This document shows positions 25,334 to 32,811 of a stretch of DNA of 64,000 bases, in pieces. Both the position numbers and the translations under genes were made by a program. The DNA lies in contig NZ_SGXJ01000001.1 in assembly GCF_004216905.1 (NCBI RefSeq), forward strand, positions 1,798,001-1,862,000, in the 5' to 3' direction. Source of the stretch: Kribbella sp. VKM Ac-2569 (GTDB taxonomy: Bacteria; Actinomycetota; Actinomycetes; Propionibacteriales; Kribbellaceae). The notes beneath the pieces were generated by a model. It saw only the letters and a program-made list of their open reading frames with translations, made no database searches and was not told the DNA's origin. The first letter of the stretch is position 1. Each line of letters starts with the position of its first letter.

Positions 25334-26176
25334 CTACGGTTTCGTCAGGTCTCCGTACGCGTCGGGGCGGCGGTCGCGGTAGAACTGCCAGCGGTCCCGG
25401 ACGGTGTCCAGCAGGCCGAGATCCAGATCGCGGACGATCAGTTCCGGATCGTGGTCGTGCCCGACGTCGCCGACGAACTTCCCCTCCGGGTCGACGAAGT
25501 ACGACGTGCCGTAGAAGTCGTTGTCGCCGAACTCGGACTCGATGCCGACCCGGTTGATGGCGCCGATGAAGTACTCGTTCGCGACCGCGGAGGCCGGCTG
25601 CTCGAGCTTCCACAGGTACGCCGACAGTCCGCGGCTGGTCGCCGACGGGTTGAAGACGATCTTCGCGCCGGCCAGGCCGAGCGCCCGCCAGCCCTCGGGG
25701 AAGTGCCGGTCGTAGCAGATGTAGACGCCGATCCGGCCGACCGCGGTGTCGAAGATCGGGTACCCGAGGTTGCCCGGCCGGAAGTAGAACTTCTCCCAGA
25801 AGCCCTTCACCTGCGGGATGTGGTTCTTCCGGTACTTGCCCAGATAGGTGCCGTCGGCATCGACGACCGCGGCGGTGTTGTACAGCACGCCCGGCTGCTC
25901 CTGCTCGTACATCGGCAGCACCATCACCATCCCGAGCTCCTGCGCCAGCGCGGCGAACCGCTCGGTGGTGGGTCCTGGCACGGATTCGGCGTACTCGTAG
26001 TACTCGGCGTCCTGTTTCTGGCAGAAGTACGGCCCGTAGAACAGTTCCTGGAAGCAGATCACCTTCGCACCCGCAGCGGCAGCCTGCCGCGCGTAGTCCT
26101 CGTGCGCCTTGATCATGGACTCCTTGTCACCCGTCCACGACGTCTGAACAAGCGCAGCCCTGACAACGTCCGCCAC
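25334..26176 (-). CDS. Beta-ureidopropionase / N-carbamoyl amidohydrolase (nitrilase superfamily)
   Basis: A 280-residue enzyme with the Glu-Lys-Cys triad: CFQELFYGPYF, KYRKNHIPQ and YICYDRHFPEGWR. It hydrolyses N-carbamoyl-beta-alanine or similar to the amino acid, CO2 and ammonia, following dihydropyrimidinase. GTG at 26176 has GGGGAGG 4 bases before it and begins at VADVVRAALVQ, the usual first strand; a longer frame adds 18 residues. It is the first gene of a three-gene operon. Confidence 0.9.
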   Translation of the reverse strand: MADVVRAALVQTSWTGDKESMIKAHEDYARQAAAAGAKVICFQELFYGPYFCQKQDAEYYEYAESVPGPTTERFAALAQELGMVMVLPMYEQEQPGVLYNTAAVVDADGTYLGKYRKNHIPQVKGFWEKFYFRPGNLGYPIFDTAVGRIGVYICYDRHFPEGWRALGLAGAKIVFNPSATSRGLSAYLWKLEQPASAVANEYFIGAINRVGIESEFGDNDFYGTSYFVDPEGKFVGDVGHDHDPELIVRDLDLGLLDTVRDRWQFYRDRRPDAYGDLTKP

Positions 26177-26249
26177 AAGACCTCCCCAAGTAGAGGTCCC
26201 ATGCTCTATCCCTTCCCCACCAACCGTCAACGGATGCCGGAGATCGCGG

Positions 26250-26927
26250 TCAGAACGTGAACGTGCGCGGCGGGGCGGGGAGGACGTGGCCGCCTACGGT
26301 GGCGTGGGTTGGGGGATCGTAGGTCGCGTAGAGGTGGGAGCCGGTGCCTTGGATGACCAGGAGGTCTCGGGTCAGTTGGGCGGTTAGTTGGGTTACGGCG
26401 GAGCCGGTGGCTTCGTCTTCCTCGACGTTCATGGCGGGGGCGAAGGCTCGGGCTCGGATGATGCCGGCGGGCTCGTCCTGCCAGGACCAGAGGAAGGTGT
26501 GGCCGGCGGTGTACGTCGTGGGGTCGGCGGCCAGGACCTCCTCGGGTGAGGAGAGTTGGCGCCAGTCCCAGGGGCTGCCCCAGGCCGTGTCGGCTCGGAC
26601 GGCGAAGAGGTCGCCGGAGCGGGTGACGGGGATCGGGCCGGCGGGGACGTGCAGGGTGTCGACCGGGTGGCCGTGGGTGTGGAGCCAGGCGGCGGCGCCG
26701 ACTGTCGGGTGGCCGGCGAAAGCCATCTCGCCGGTGGCGGTGTAGATACGGAGCGTGCCGGTGGCAGCGTCGTCGACGTACACGGTCTCGCTGTAGCCGA
26801 GTTCGGCGGCCACGCGCTGCCGGTCGCTCTCACCGACGAGGCGGCCGTCGACGATGCCCAGTGGGTTGCCGAACCGGCCGTCCGGGTCGGTGAAAACCCT
26901 GACGACCTCGACCCGGAGGTCCGTCAA
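26250..26927 (-). CDS. PhzF-family isomerase-like protein
   Basis: A 225-residue protein of the PhzF/diaminopimelate epimerase fold. RVFTDPDGRFGNPLGIV opens the first half, YSETVYV carries the catalytic Glu, and GHPTVGAA is the central signature. The second half ends DEATGSAV near residue 165. It is shorter than the usual 260-300. Substrates of the family vary and none is indicated. A TTG start at 26927 overlaps the end of the upstream small membrane-protein gene region, suggesting coupling; no ATG or GTG is available in the right place, so the start is uncertain. Confidence 0.75.
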   Translation of the reverse strand: MTDLRVEVVRVFTDPDGRFGNPLGIVDGRLVGESDRQRVAAELGYSETVYVDDAATGTLRIYTATGEMAFAGHPTVGAAAWLHTHGHPVDTLHVPAGPIPVTRSGDLFAVRADTAWGSPWDWRQLSSPEEVLAADPTTYTAGHTFLWSWQDEPAGIIRARAFAPAMNVEEDEATGSAVTQLTAQLTRDLLVIQGTGSHLYATYDPPTHATVGGHVLPAPPRTFTF

Positions 26928-26928
26928 C

Positions 26929-27123
26929 TCAGAGAACGACGATCGCGGCAACGATCGCGATCAGCAGCACCGCGCCGCCGACGATCGCGAGGACCCGGCC
27001 GTTGACCTTCGGTTCGCTGGTGGCCTCGGCCTGGCCTTCGTTGACGAAGGCGCGGAACATCTGCGTGTTCGCGCCCGGGTCCTGCTCGTTCTCCACGTTC
27101 TGCGGGGCGTTCTGGTCAGCCAT
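26929..27123 (-). CDS. Small C-terminally anchored membrane protein
   Basis: A 64-residue protein: an acidic, Asn/Gln-rich soluble part (MADQNAPQNVENEQD...) and a terminal hydrophobic helix GRVLAIVGGAVLLIAIVAAI. This tail-anchored form is common among unnamed actinobacterial proteins. Function is unknown. It starts with ATG on the minus strand and its stop lies next to the PhzF-like start. Confidence 0.7.
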   Translation of the reverse strand: MADQNAPQNVENEQDPGANTQMFRAFVNEGQAEATSEPKVNGRVLAIVGGAVLLIAIVAAIVVL

Positions 27124-27191
27124 GGCCCAAGACCCTACCTGCCACCGGTGGCGGGCCAGCAGACCGCCCGCCGAAGCCTCACACAGACCTG

Positions 27192-27209
27192 ATGTACCAT
27201 TTGGTACAT
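27192..27209. promoter_or_regulatory. Perfect palindromic operator overlapping a start codon
   Basis: ATGTACCA-TT-TGGTACAT is a perfect 8-base inverted repeat. Its right end overlaps the ATG at 27208. TACCAT at 27195-27200 is a -10-like element 7 bases before that ATG, so the transcript is probably leaderless and binding here would block it. The TetR-type protein encoded second in the operon is the natural candidate regulator. Confidence 0.6.
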
Positions 27210-27639
27210 GCGCTTCGATCATTCCAGCACGATCCAGGCCCCGGCCGACCGGGTCTGGGAGGTTTTCAGCGACGTCGAGCGGTGGCCCGACTGGACCCCG
27301 ACCGTCGATTCCGTCGAGCGGCTGGACGCGGGCCGGATCCACGTCGGCTCCCGCACCCGGATCCGCCAGCCCAAGCTCCCGGTCGCCGTCTGGGAGGTGA
27401 CAGAGCTCAAGGAGGGCGAGTACTTCGAGTGGGTCTCGAAGGCCCCCGGGATCAAGACCACCGGCGGCCACCGCGTGATCAGCACGCCGGAGGGCACTGT
27501 CGCGACCGCGACCATCGTCCAGGAGGGCCCGCTCGGCTGGCTCTTCGGCAGGCTGTACGCCAAGCTCACCCGGGACTACATCGCCACCGAGACCGCGAAA
27601 CTGAAGGAAGTCAGTGAGTCGAGCAAGCCTGCTGGGTGA
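27208..27639 (+). CDS. SRPBCC (polyketide cyclase-like) protein
   Basis: A 143-residue START-fold protein. MRFDHSSTIQAPADRVWEVFSDVERWPDWTP is the characteristic opening of the polyketide cyclase/dehydrase-like group (given here only to orient: strand, helix, then W-P-x-W). It likely binds a hydrophobic ligand; no reaction can be named. The start codon lies within a palindromic operator and is probably leaderless. It overlaps the following TetR gene by 26 bases, so both form one operon. Confidence 0.8.
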   Translation: MRFDHSSTIQAPADRVWEVFSDVERWPDWTPTVDSVERLDAGRIHVGSRTRIRQPKLPVAVWEVTELKEGEYFEWVSKAPGIKTTGGHRVISTPEGTVATATIVQEGPLGWLFGRLYAKLTRDYIATETAKLKEVSESSKPAG

Positions 27640-28162
27640 GGCCGTCGAGCATTTCGCGAAGAACGGGATCGGGGACGCGAGTCTGCGCAGTATCGCGACC
27701 TCGATCGGCACCAGTCACCGGATGCTGATCTACCACTTCGGCTCCCGCGAGGGACTGCTCGCCGAGGTGGTCCGCACGGTCGAGCAGCAGCAACGCGATC
27801 TCCTCGCCGACCTGAGCGAGTCGCAGCGACCGATCGCGGAGCAGGCCGAGGAGTTCTGGCGCCGTGTCACCGAGGCCGCGCTCGTCTACGGCCCGCTGTT
27901 CTTCGAGCTCAGCGCGCACGCGATGCAGGACCTGCCCCACACCGAGTCCCTCAAGGCGGACCTGATCAACGTCTGGCTGCCGCCGCTGATCGAGCTCTGC
28001 GTACGCGCGGGCCTCCCGCCGGCGGAGGCCCCGGCGTACGCGCGCCTCGGTCTGGCCGCCTCGCGTGGCCTGCTCTTCGACTTGCTGCTGACCGGCGATC
28101 GCGCGGGCGTCGACGAGGCGTCCGCGCTGCTCAACCGGCTGTTCAGGCTCCCGGTTCAGTAG
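27614..28162 (+). CDS. TetR-family transcriptional regulator
   Basis: A 182-residue protein. The helix-turn-helix lies in residues 8-50 (AVEHFAKNGIGDASLRSIA, then IGTSHRMLIYHFGSREGLLAEV). The C-terminal helical bundle would bind the ligand. A GTG start follows AAGGAAG. It is the second gene of the SRPBCC operon and probably recognises the palindrome at 27192-27209. The 3' end overlaps the convergent serpin gene by 20 bases. Confidence 0.87.
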   Translation: MSRASLLGEAVEHFAKNGIGDASLRSIATSIGTSHRMLIYHFGSREGLLAEVVRTVEQQQRDLLADLSESQRPIAEQAEEFWRRVTEAALVYGPLFFELSAHAMQDLPHTESLKADLINVWLPPLIELCVRAGLPPAEAPAYARLGLAASRGLLFDLLLTGDRAGVDEASALLNRLFRLPVQ

Positions 28163-29288
28163 GCCTTTCGACCCGGCCCGCCACGATCGGCAGCCGCGAG
28201 TCCCGCAGTACGGCGGTGAACGCGAACGGCCTGTCCAGCGTGAGCTCCAGGCGACGCTCCTGCCGGGTGACCATCGCGGCCCGTGTCATCGCGACCGCGG
28301 TCACCGCCGCGGCCTCGAACCCGGTCGCGAAGAACCGCGCGAGCACCTTCTGCTTCGCCTGCCCGACCTGGAGCGGCGTCGGGCTGAGCGCGCTGAAGTG
28401 CCCGTGCGCCCCCGGATCCGACGTGACCGCGGTCAACCCGAACAGCTCCCGAGACGCGAGCAGATCGTGCTCGACCTCGATGCTGAACGACGGCAACGAC
28501 ACCTTCACATCCGGCCGCGACGCCGTGTTCCGCCCGATCCGCAACCCCGGCCCGGGATCGTCCTCGGCAATCAACTGACTTCCAGGTACGCCGTCCGTCG
28601 GGCGAGCCGCCGCGTCCAACAGCCGCGGGAGTACGTCGTCACCGTCGCCGATTCCCAGCAGTACGTCGACATCCGCGTCGCCTCGCACCGTGACCACGGT
28701 GAGGTCGTCGTACCGCCGTACCGAATCCAGGTCGAAGTCCGTGCGCTCGAGCCAGTGCCATGAACCGGCCCACGGGCCTGCGGCGACCCGACGGATCTGT
28801 TCGGTGAACGGGCGGACCCAGGTGGTGCGGAGCAGCAGCGCCGAGGCGAGGACGAGCATCACGTCGCCGTCGAGGTCGACCGGCATCTCGCGGATCAGGT
28901 CGTCGGTGTGGTCGGCGGCCCAGGCGTCGAGTTTCGCCTTGTCCACGGTCGGGTTGCCGGTCAGCAGGCCGACGAGCGGCGCGGGCATCACGCCGTCGAA
29001 CGATTCGGCGAGCTTGAGCTGCTCGCTGACCCACACGCCGAGCGCGGCGTTCAGATCGGCGGAGGCTTCGATCGTCTCGATCAGGCGGATCGCGTCGGTC
29101 GACCCGGTCGCCGGGTCCACCCCAGCGGCCGCGGCGAGTTCGGTGCGTCCGGGCTCGTCGGCACCGGTCGCGAGGATCGCCAGCAACGGCCAGAGGCCGA
29201 GGCCGGCCACCACCGTGTTCTCCGCCGGCAGCGTCCGGGCCCAGCGGGTGGTGAGGTCGTTGACTGCGCGCACCACGTCGGCATCCAT
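28143..29288 (-). CDS. Serpin-like protein, first of two
   Basis: A 381-residue protein with serpin-fold landmarks: LGLWPLLAILATGA near the N-terminus, VLASALLLRTTWVRPF in the breach region, VSLPSFSIEVEHDL, and the hinge-like ATGFEAAAVTAVAM before a short reactive loop, ending RPFAFTAVLRDSRLPIVAGRV. No signal peptide is seen, so it would act inside the cell unless exported otherwise. The loop after the hinge is short, so inhibition of a protease is possible but unproven. A second copy lies at 31081-32124. It is divergent from the permease gene, sharing a promoter region with a Zur-like site. ATG at 29288 follows GGGG. Confidence 0.75.
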   Translation of the reverse strand: MDADVVRAVNDLTTRWARTLPAENTVVAGLGLWPLLAILATGADEPGRTELAAAAGVDPATGSTDAIRLIETIEASADLNAALGVWVSEQLKLAESFDGVMPAPLVGLLTGNPTVDKAKLDAWAADHTDDLIREMPVDLDGDVMLVLASALLLRTTWVRPFTEQIRRVAAGPWAGSWHWLERTDFDLDSVRRYDDLTVVTVRGDADVDVLLGIGDGDDVLPRLLDAAARPTDGVPGSQLIAEDDPGPGLRIGRNTASRPDVKVSLPSFSIEVEHDLLASRELFGLTAVTSDPGAHGHFSALSPTPLQVGQAKQKVLARFFATGFEAAAVTAVAMTRAAMVTRQERRLELTLDRPFAFTAVLRDSRLPIVAGRVERPTEPGA

Positions 29289-29323
29289 ATCCCCAGCCTG
29301 CCACACGCGAGTATTTGCCGGAA

Positions 29324-29338
29324 TGACGCTGATTTTCA
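29324..29338. promoter_or_regulatory. Zur-box-like site
   Basis: TGACGCTGATTTTCA matches 12 of 15 positions of the actinobacterial Zur consensus as I recall it (TGAAAATGATTTTCA), with the right half perfect. It lies between the divergent serpin and permease genes, 49 bases before the permease ATG. Binding is not demonstrated. Confidence 0.45.
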
Positions 29339-29387
29339 TTTCAGAGGTGCTGTGGGTGGTCGTCCGGCCGCACTCTGTTGTGTCAGT

Positions 29388-30407
29388 ATGCGCACCGTGA
29401 GTACGCCAACCGAGGTCGAGGAAAAGCCCGAGACGACGGAGAAAGAGCCGTCTGGGTCCTCGATCGCGTTCACCGCAACGCTCGTGCTGCTGGTAGGACT
29501 CGCGCTGTTCGGGCGGCGGTTGTTCAACGGGTGGTTCACCGACGACGGGATCCGCACCTGGGCGACGATGTTCGTCGGCGTGACCGTGCAGGCGCTGCCG
29601 TTCCTGGTGCTCGGCGTACTGCTCTCGGCCGCCCTCACTGCCTTCGTCCCGGCGTCGTTCTTCGCGAAGGCACTCCCGAAGCATCCAGCCCTCGCCGTAC
29701 CGGTGGCCAGCGCGTCCGGGGTCGTACTCCCGGGCTGCGAGTGCGCGTCGGTCCCGGTGTCGGCGGCGTTGATGAATCGTGGCGTCACCCCGGCCGCGGC
29801 GATCGCGTTTCTGTTGTCCGCGCCGGCGATCAACCCGGTAGTACTGGCGTCGACCGCGGTGGCGTTCCCGGGCCAGCCGAAGGTCGTGGTCGCCCGCGCA
29901 GTGACCTCGCTCGCGGTGTCGATGATCCTCGGCTGGTTGTGGTTGCTGACCGGCAAGGGCGGGTCGTGGCTGAAGATGCCGAAGAACCGGCACGCGCACG
30001 ACGACTCCAAGTTCGACGTGTTCCGGTCCGCGATGCTGCACGACTTCCTGCACGCCGGCGGGTTCCTGGTGGTCGGCGCGGCCGCCGCGGCCACGTTGAA
30101 CGTCGTCGTCCCGCGGGCCTGGCTCGACCACGTCGCGGGGAATCTCCTGCTGTCGGTGCTGATCCTCGGGCTGCTCGCCGTACTGCTGGCGATCTGTTCC
30201 GAGGCGGACGCGTTCGTGGCGGCCAGCCTCTCGCAGTTCTCGCTGACCGCGCGGCTCGCGTTCATGGTGGTCGGCCCGATCGTCGACGTGAAGCTGATCG
30301 CCTTGCAGACCGGAACGTTCGGCCCGAAGTTCGCCGTACGGTTCGCACCGGCCACCTTCGTGGTCGCGATCCTGACCAGTCTCCTCGTGGGGTGGTGGTT
30401 GCTGTGA
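29388..30407 (+). CDS. DUF318-type (UPF0718) permease
   Basis: A 339-residue membrane protein with about eight hydrophobic segments. GVVLPGCECASVPVSAALMNRG and the matching later repeat LLAICSEADAFVAASL are the two conserved Cys/Ser half-motifs of this permease group, which includes ArsP-like and YcgR-like proteins. The stretch KMPKNRHAHDDSK in the middle cytoplasmic loop is His-rich. With the Zur-like site upstream, a role with zinc or another metal is plausible; the substrate is not established. GTG at 29397 is an alternative start. It overlaps the next gene as GTGA. Confidence 0.85.
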   Translation: MRTVSTPTEVEEKPETTEKEPSGSSIAFTATLVLLVGLALFGRRLFNGWFTDDGIRTWATMFVGVTVQALPFLVLGVLLSAALTAFVPASFFAKALPKHPALAVPVASASGVVLPGCECASVPVSAALMNRGVTPAAAIAFLLSAPAINPVVLASTAVAFPGQPKVVVARAVTSLAVSMILGWLWLLTGKGGSWLKMPKNRHAHDDSKFDVFRSAMLHDFLHAGGFLVVGAAAAATLNVVVPRAWLDHVAGNLLLSVLILGLLAVLLAICSEADAFVAASLSQFSLTARLAFMVVGPIVDVKLIALQTGTFGPKFAVRFAPATFVVAILTSLLVGWWLL

Positions 30408-31090
30408 AGCGCAACGTTGCCGGGTTGGTGATCGTGTTCGTCGGGGCTGCGATGGTGCAGCTCGCGACGTCCGGGGTTTACCTGCGGTACGTGAAGCCCG
30501 GGATGCGGTGGATGCTGCTCGCGGCCGGTGTCGTGCTGATCGCGCTCGCGGTGACCGACGTGGTCGTGCGGTCCCGCCAGACCCATGACCACGGTCTGCC
30601 GCGCGCCGCCTGGCTGCTCCTGATCCCGGTCTTCGCGCTGCTCGTCGTGGATCCGCCCGCGCTCGGCGCAGACGCTGCGCAACGGCAGTCACCGGTCGCC
30701 GCGAAACCAGCGAAACCCGTCGATCCGCAGGGCAATGCGTACTGGGGCGACGAGTCGCACGGCCCCAAGCCAATGACGGTTCGCGACTACTCGGTCTGGG
30801 CGGTGTGGGAGAAGGAGACGATGCAGGGCCGCTCGTTCCAGCTCACCGGTTTCGTCACCCCGGCGAAGAACGGCGTCTGGTACGTGACCCGCATCGGCCT
30901 GACCTGCTGCGTCGCGGACGGTACGGCGTTCATGGTCGAGGCCCGCGGTCAGGCCGCGCCGGCGAAGAACCAATGGATCACGGTGACCGGCAAGTGGGCC
31001 GAGCCGACGAAGCGCGTCGACGGCGACGTCGCCGCACTCACGGTCGAGACCGTCAAGCCGGTCGCCGCTCCGGCCAACCCCTACGAGTAG
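30404..31090 (+). CDS. TIGR03943/DUF1980-type membrane-anchored protein
   Basis: A 228-residue protein with four early hydrophobic segments (VAGLVIVFVGAAMVQLA, WMLLAAGVVLIALAV, AAWLLLIPVFALLVV) and an extracytoplasmic beta-rich C-terminal domain containing TRIGLTCCVADGTAFMVE. The conserved Cys pair there could bind metal. This family is nearly always encoded with DUF318 permeases (YcgR-YcgQ in Bacillus). The GTG start overlaps the permease stop. It converges on the second serpin gene, overlapping by 10 bases. Confidence 0.82.
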   Translation: MKRNVAGLVIVFVGAAMVQLATSGVYLRYVKPGMRWMLLAAGVVLIALAVTDVVVRSRQTHDHGLPRAAWLLLIPVFALLVVDPPALGADAAQRQSPVAAKPAKPVDPQGNAYWGDESHGPKPMTVRDYSVWAVWEKETMQGRSFQLTGFVTPAKNGVWYVTRIGLTCCVADGTAFMVEARGQAAPAKNQWITVTGKWAEPTKRVDGDVAALTVETVKPVAAPANPYE

Positions 31091-32124
31091 TTCACCCAGC
31101 CGGCCACGACGGGAACTCCGGTCGGTCGATGTACGGCGATGAACCCGAACGGCCGCTCAAGGTTCACGTATAGGGCCTTCGCGCTCAACGCAGCGCCCGC
31201 GGCCATGGCCATCGCGGTGACCGCGGCCGCTTCGAACCCGGTCGCGGAGAACCGCGCCATCACGGCCTGCCGCGCCTGGCCTAGTGCCAACGGCTGCGGG
31301 CTCAGCCCCGGGAAATGCCCGCTGCCCGCGTCCGATGCGGACACCAGCCCGAACACTTCGGGATGCTGCAGCAGATCATGCTCCGCCTCGATCTCGAAGT
31401 ACGGCATCGACAGTACGACGGTCGGCTGCATGGACTCGATGACCTCCACGCCAGGCGCCGACCGCTCCGCGGCGAGAACCTCGGACCCGCTCACCCCGTC
31501 CCCGTCGAGCTCTAGCGCCGCGGACAGTACGGCCGCACGCCCACCATCACCGACCACAAGCCGTACGTCGACCTCGCCGGTTCCCTGCACCGTCACCACG
31601 GTCAACGGACCCGCCGCACTGTCGTACACCCGCAAGCTGTCGAGGTCCGTATCCGCCCGGCTCAACCACCGTCGATCGTTCCGCGGGTACTCGTCGAACG
31701 GCAGCGCCCACTCCGTCTTCAGCACCAACGCCGACGCGAGCACCAGCAACACCTCAGGCGTGAGCTGGACTGGCATCCGCTGCAGCAATCCGTCCGTCTG
31801 CTCGACCACCCACGCGTCGAGTGCGGCGCGATCGGTCAGCGTCCCACGCACCTCCTGCGGCAGGAACCGGTCCACGCCCGGCTGCAGCTCGATCTCCGGT
31901 CGCGTCCACAGTCCCAACGCCATCCGCAACTCGGGAGCCTGCAGCAGACCGCCGTACCGTCCGCCCGCGGCCTCGGCCAGCTCCGTATGGGCAGGCTCGT
32001 CCGCGACCTCGGCCAGCATCGCGAGCAACGGCTGTACGCCGAGACCGGAGATCACGGTGCTGTCCTCGCCGGGCAGTTCGGCGATCCATCGAGCGGTCAG
32101 GCGACCGACTTGAGATGCGTCCAC
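31081..32124 (-). CDS. Serpin-like protein, second of two
   Basis: A 347-residue paralogue of the protein encoded at 28143-29288: shared landmarks include ISGLGVQPLLAMLA, VLASALVLKTEWALPF, LSMPYFEIEAEHDLL, GHFPGLSPQPLALGQA and the hinge-like SATGFEAAAVTAMAMAAG. The N-terminal part is about 35 residues shorter. No export signal is present. The GTG start is at 32124. Two such genes in the same orientation bracket the oppositely oriented permease operon. Whether either inhibits a protease is unknown. Confidence 0.75.
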   Translation of the reverse strand: MDASQVGRLTARWIAELPGEDSTVISGLGVQPLLAMLAEVADEPAHTELAEAAGGRYGGLLQAPELRMALGLWTRPEIELQPGVDRFLPQEVRGTLTDRAALDAWVVEQTDGLLQRMPVQLTPEVLLVLASALVLKTEWALPFDEYPRNDRRWLSRADTDLDSLRVYDSAAGPLTVVTVQGTGEVDVRLVVGDGGRAAVLSAALELDGDGVSGSEVLAAERSAPGVEVIESMQPTVVLSMPYFEIEAEHDLLQHPEVFGLVSASDAGSGHFPGLSPQPLALGQARQAVMARFSATGFEAAAVTAMAMAAGAALSAKALYVNLERPFGFIAVHRPTGVPVVAGWVNYS

Positions 32125-32157
32125 TCACACATCCTGACGCATCACCGTTGCATTCGC

Positions 32158-32811
32158 ATGAAGCGCACAGTCGAGCCCAAGGTCCTGTACTTCGGTACGC
32201 CGGTAGTCCTGATCAGCTCCTCCAACCCCGACGGCACCACGAACCTCGCCCCGATGTCGTCCGCCTGGTGGCTCGGATACACCGCGATGCTCGGGATGGG
32301 GACGAGCGCCCAGACCGTGAAGAATCTCGTCGAGCGGCCGGAGATTGTGCTGAACCTGGTCGACCCCGACATGGTCGCCGCCCTCGACCGGATCGCCCTG
32401 CTGACCGGGTCGGAGGAGATGTCCGAGTCGAAGCGGGCACGCGGGTACCGGTACGTGCCGGACAAGTTCGCCGCCGGCGGCCTGACCCGCGAGCCGAGCG
32501 AGCTGTCGAGCCTGGATTCCGTCCAGGAGAGCCCGATCAACCTCGAAGGCCGGATCGAGGCGATCCGGGAGATCGGCGGGCCGGGTTCGCACCTGTGCAC
32601 GTTGGAGATGAAGGTCGAGCGGGTCCGGGTTCGCGAGGACCTGCTGATGAGCAACGAACGCTACATCGACCCGCTGCGCTGGGATCCGCTGATCATGAAG
32701 TTCACGGAGTACTTCGCGGGCGGCGCTCCGGCGTACCCCTCATCACTCGCGCGCGGATGGCAGATGCCCCTGATGGTCAGCCTGACTTCACCAGGACCCG
32801 GGACTCCGTAG
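32158..32811 (+). CDS. Flavin reductase-like (FMN-binding split barrel) protein
   Basis: A 217-residue protein of the flavin reductase/DIM6 type. YFGTPVVLISSSNPDGTTNLAPMSSAW is the usual opening strand pair and FMN-binding loop region (quoted in parts: GTPVVLISS and NLAPMSSAWW), followed by SAQTVKNL, EIVLNLVD and SHLCTLEMKVERV. It probably reduces free flavin or uses bound FMN; the partner is unknown. ATG at 32158 follows the divergent serpin start closely and lacks a clear ribosome site. Its end overlaps the convergent EamA gene by 35 bases. Confidence 0.82.
   Translation: MKRTVEPKVLYFGTPVVLISSSNPDGTTNLAPMSSAWWLGYTAMLGMGTSAQTVKNLVERPEIVLNLVDPDMVAALDRIALLTGSEEMSESKRARGYRYVPDKFAAGGLTREPSELSSLDSVQESPINLEGRIEAIREIGGPGSHLCTLEMKVERVRVREDLLMSNERYIDPLRWDPLIMKFTEYFAGGAPAYPSSLARGWQMPLMVSLTSPGPGTP

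Noticed and set aside
23215..25557. A 780-codon plus-strand frame opposite the LLM and dihydropyrimidinase genes
   Set aside because: Antisense shadow of two well-supported enzymes; composition is typical of complement frames.
29289..30773. Extension of the first serpin gene to an 876-codon frame
   Set aside because: The added part is antisense to the permease genes and Arg/Gln/His-rich; the serpin fold begins at the ATG at 29288.
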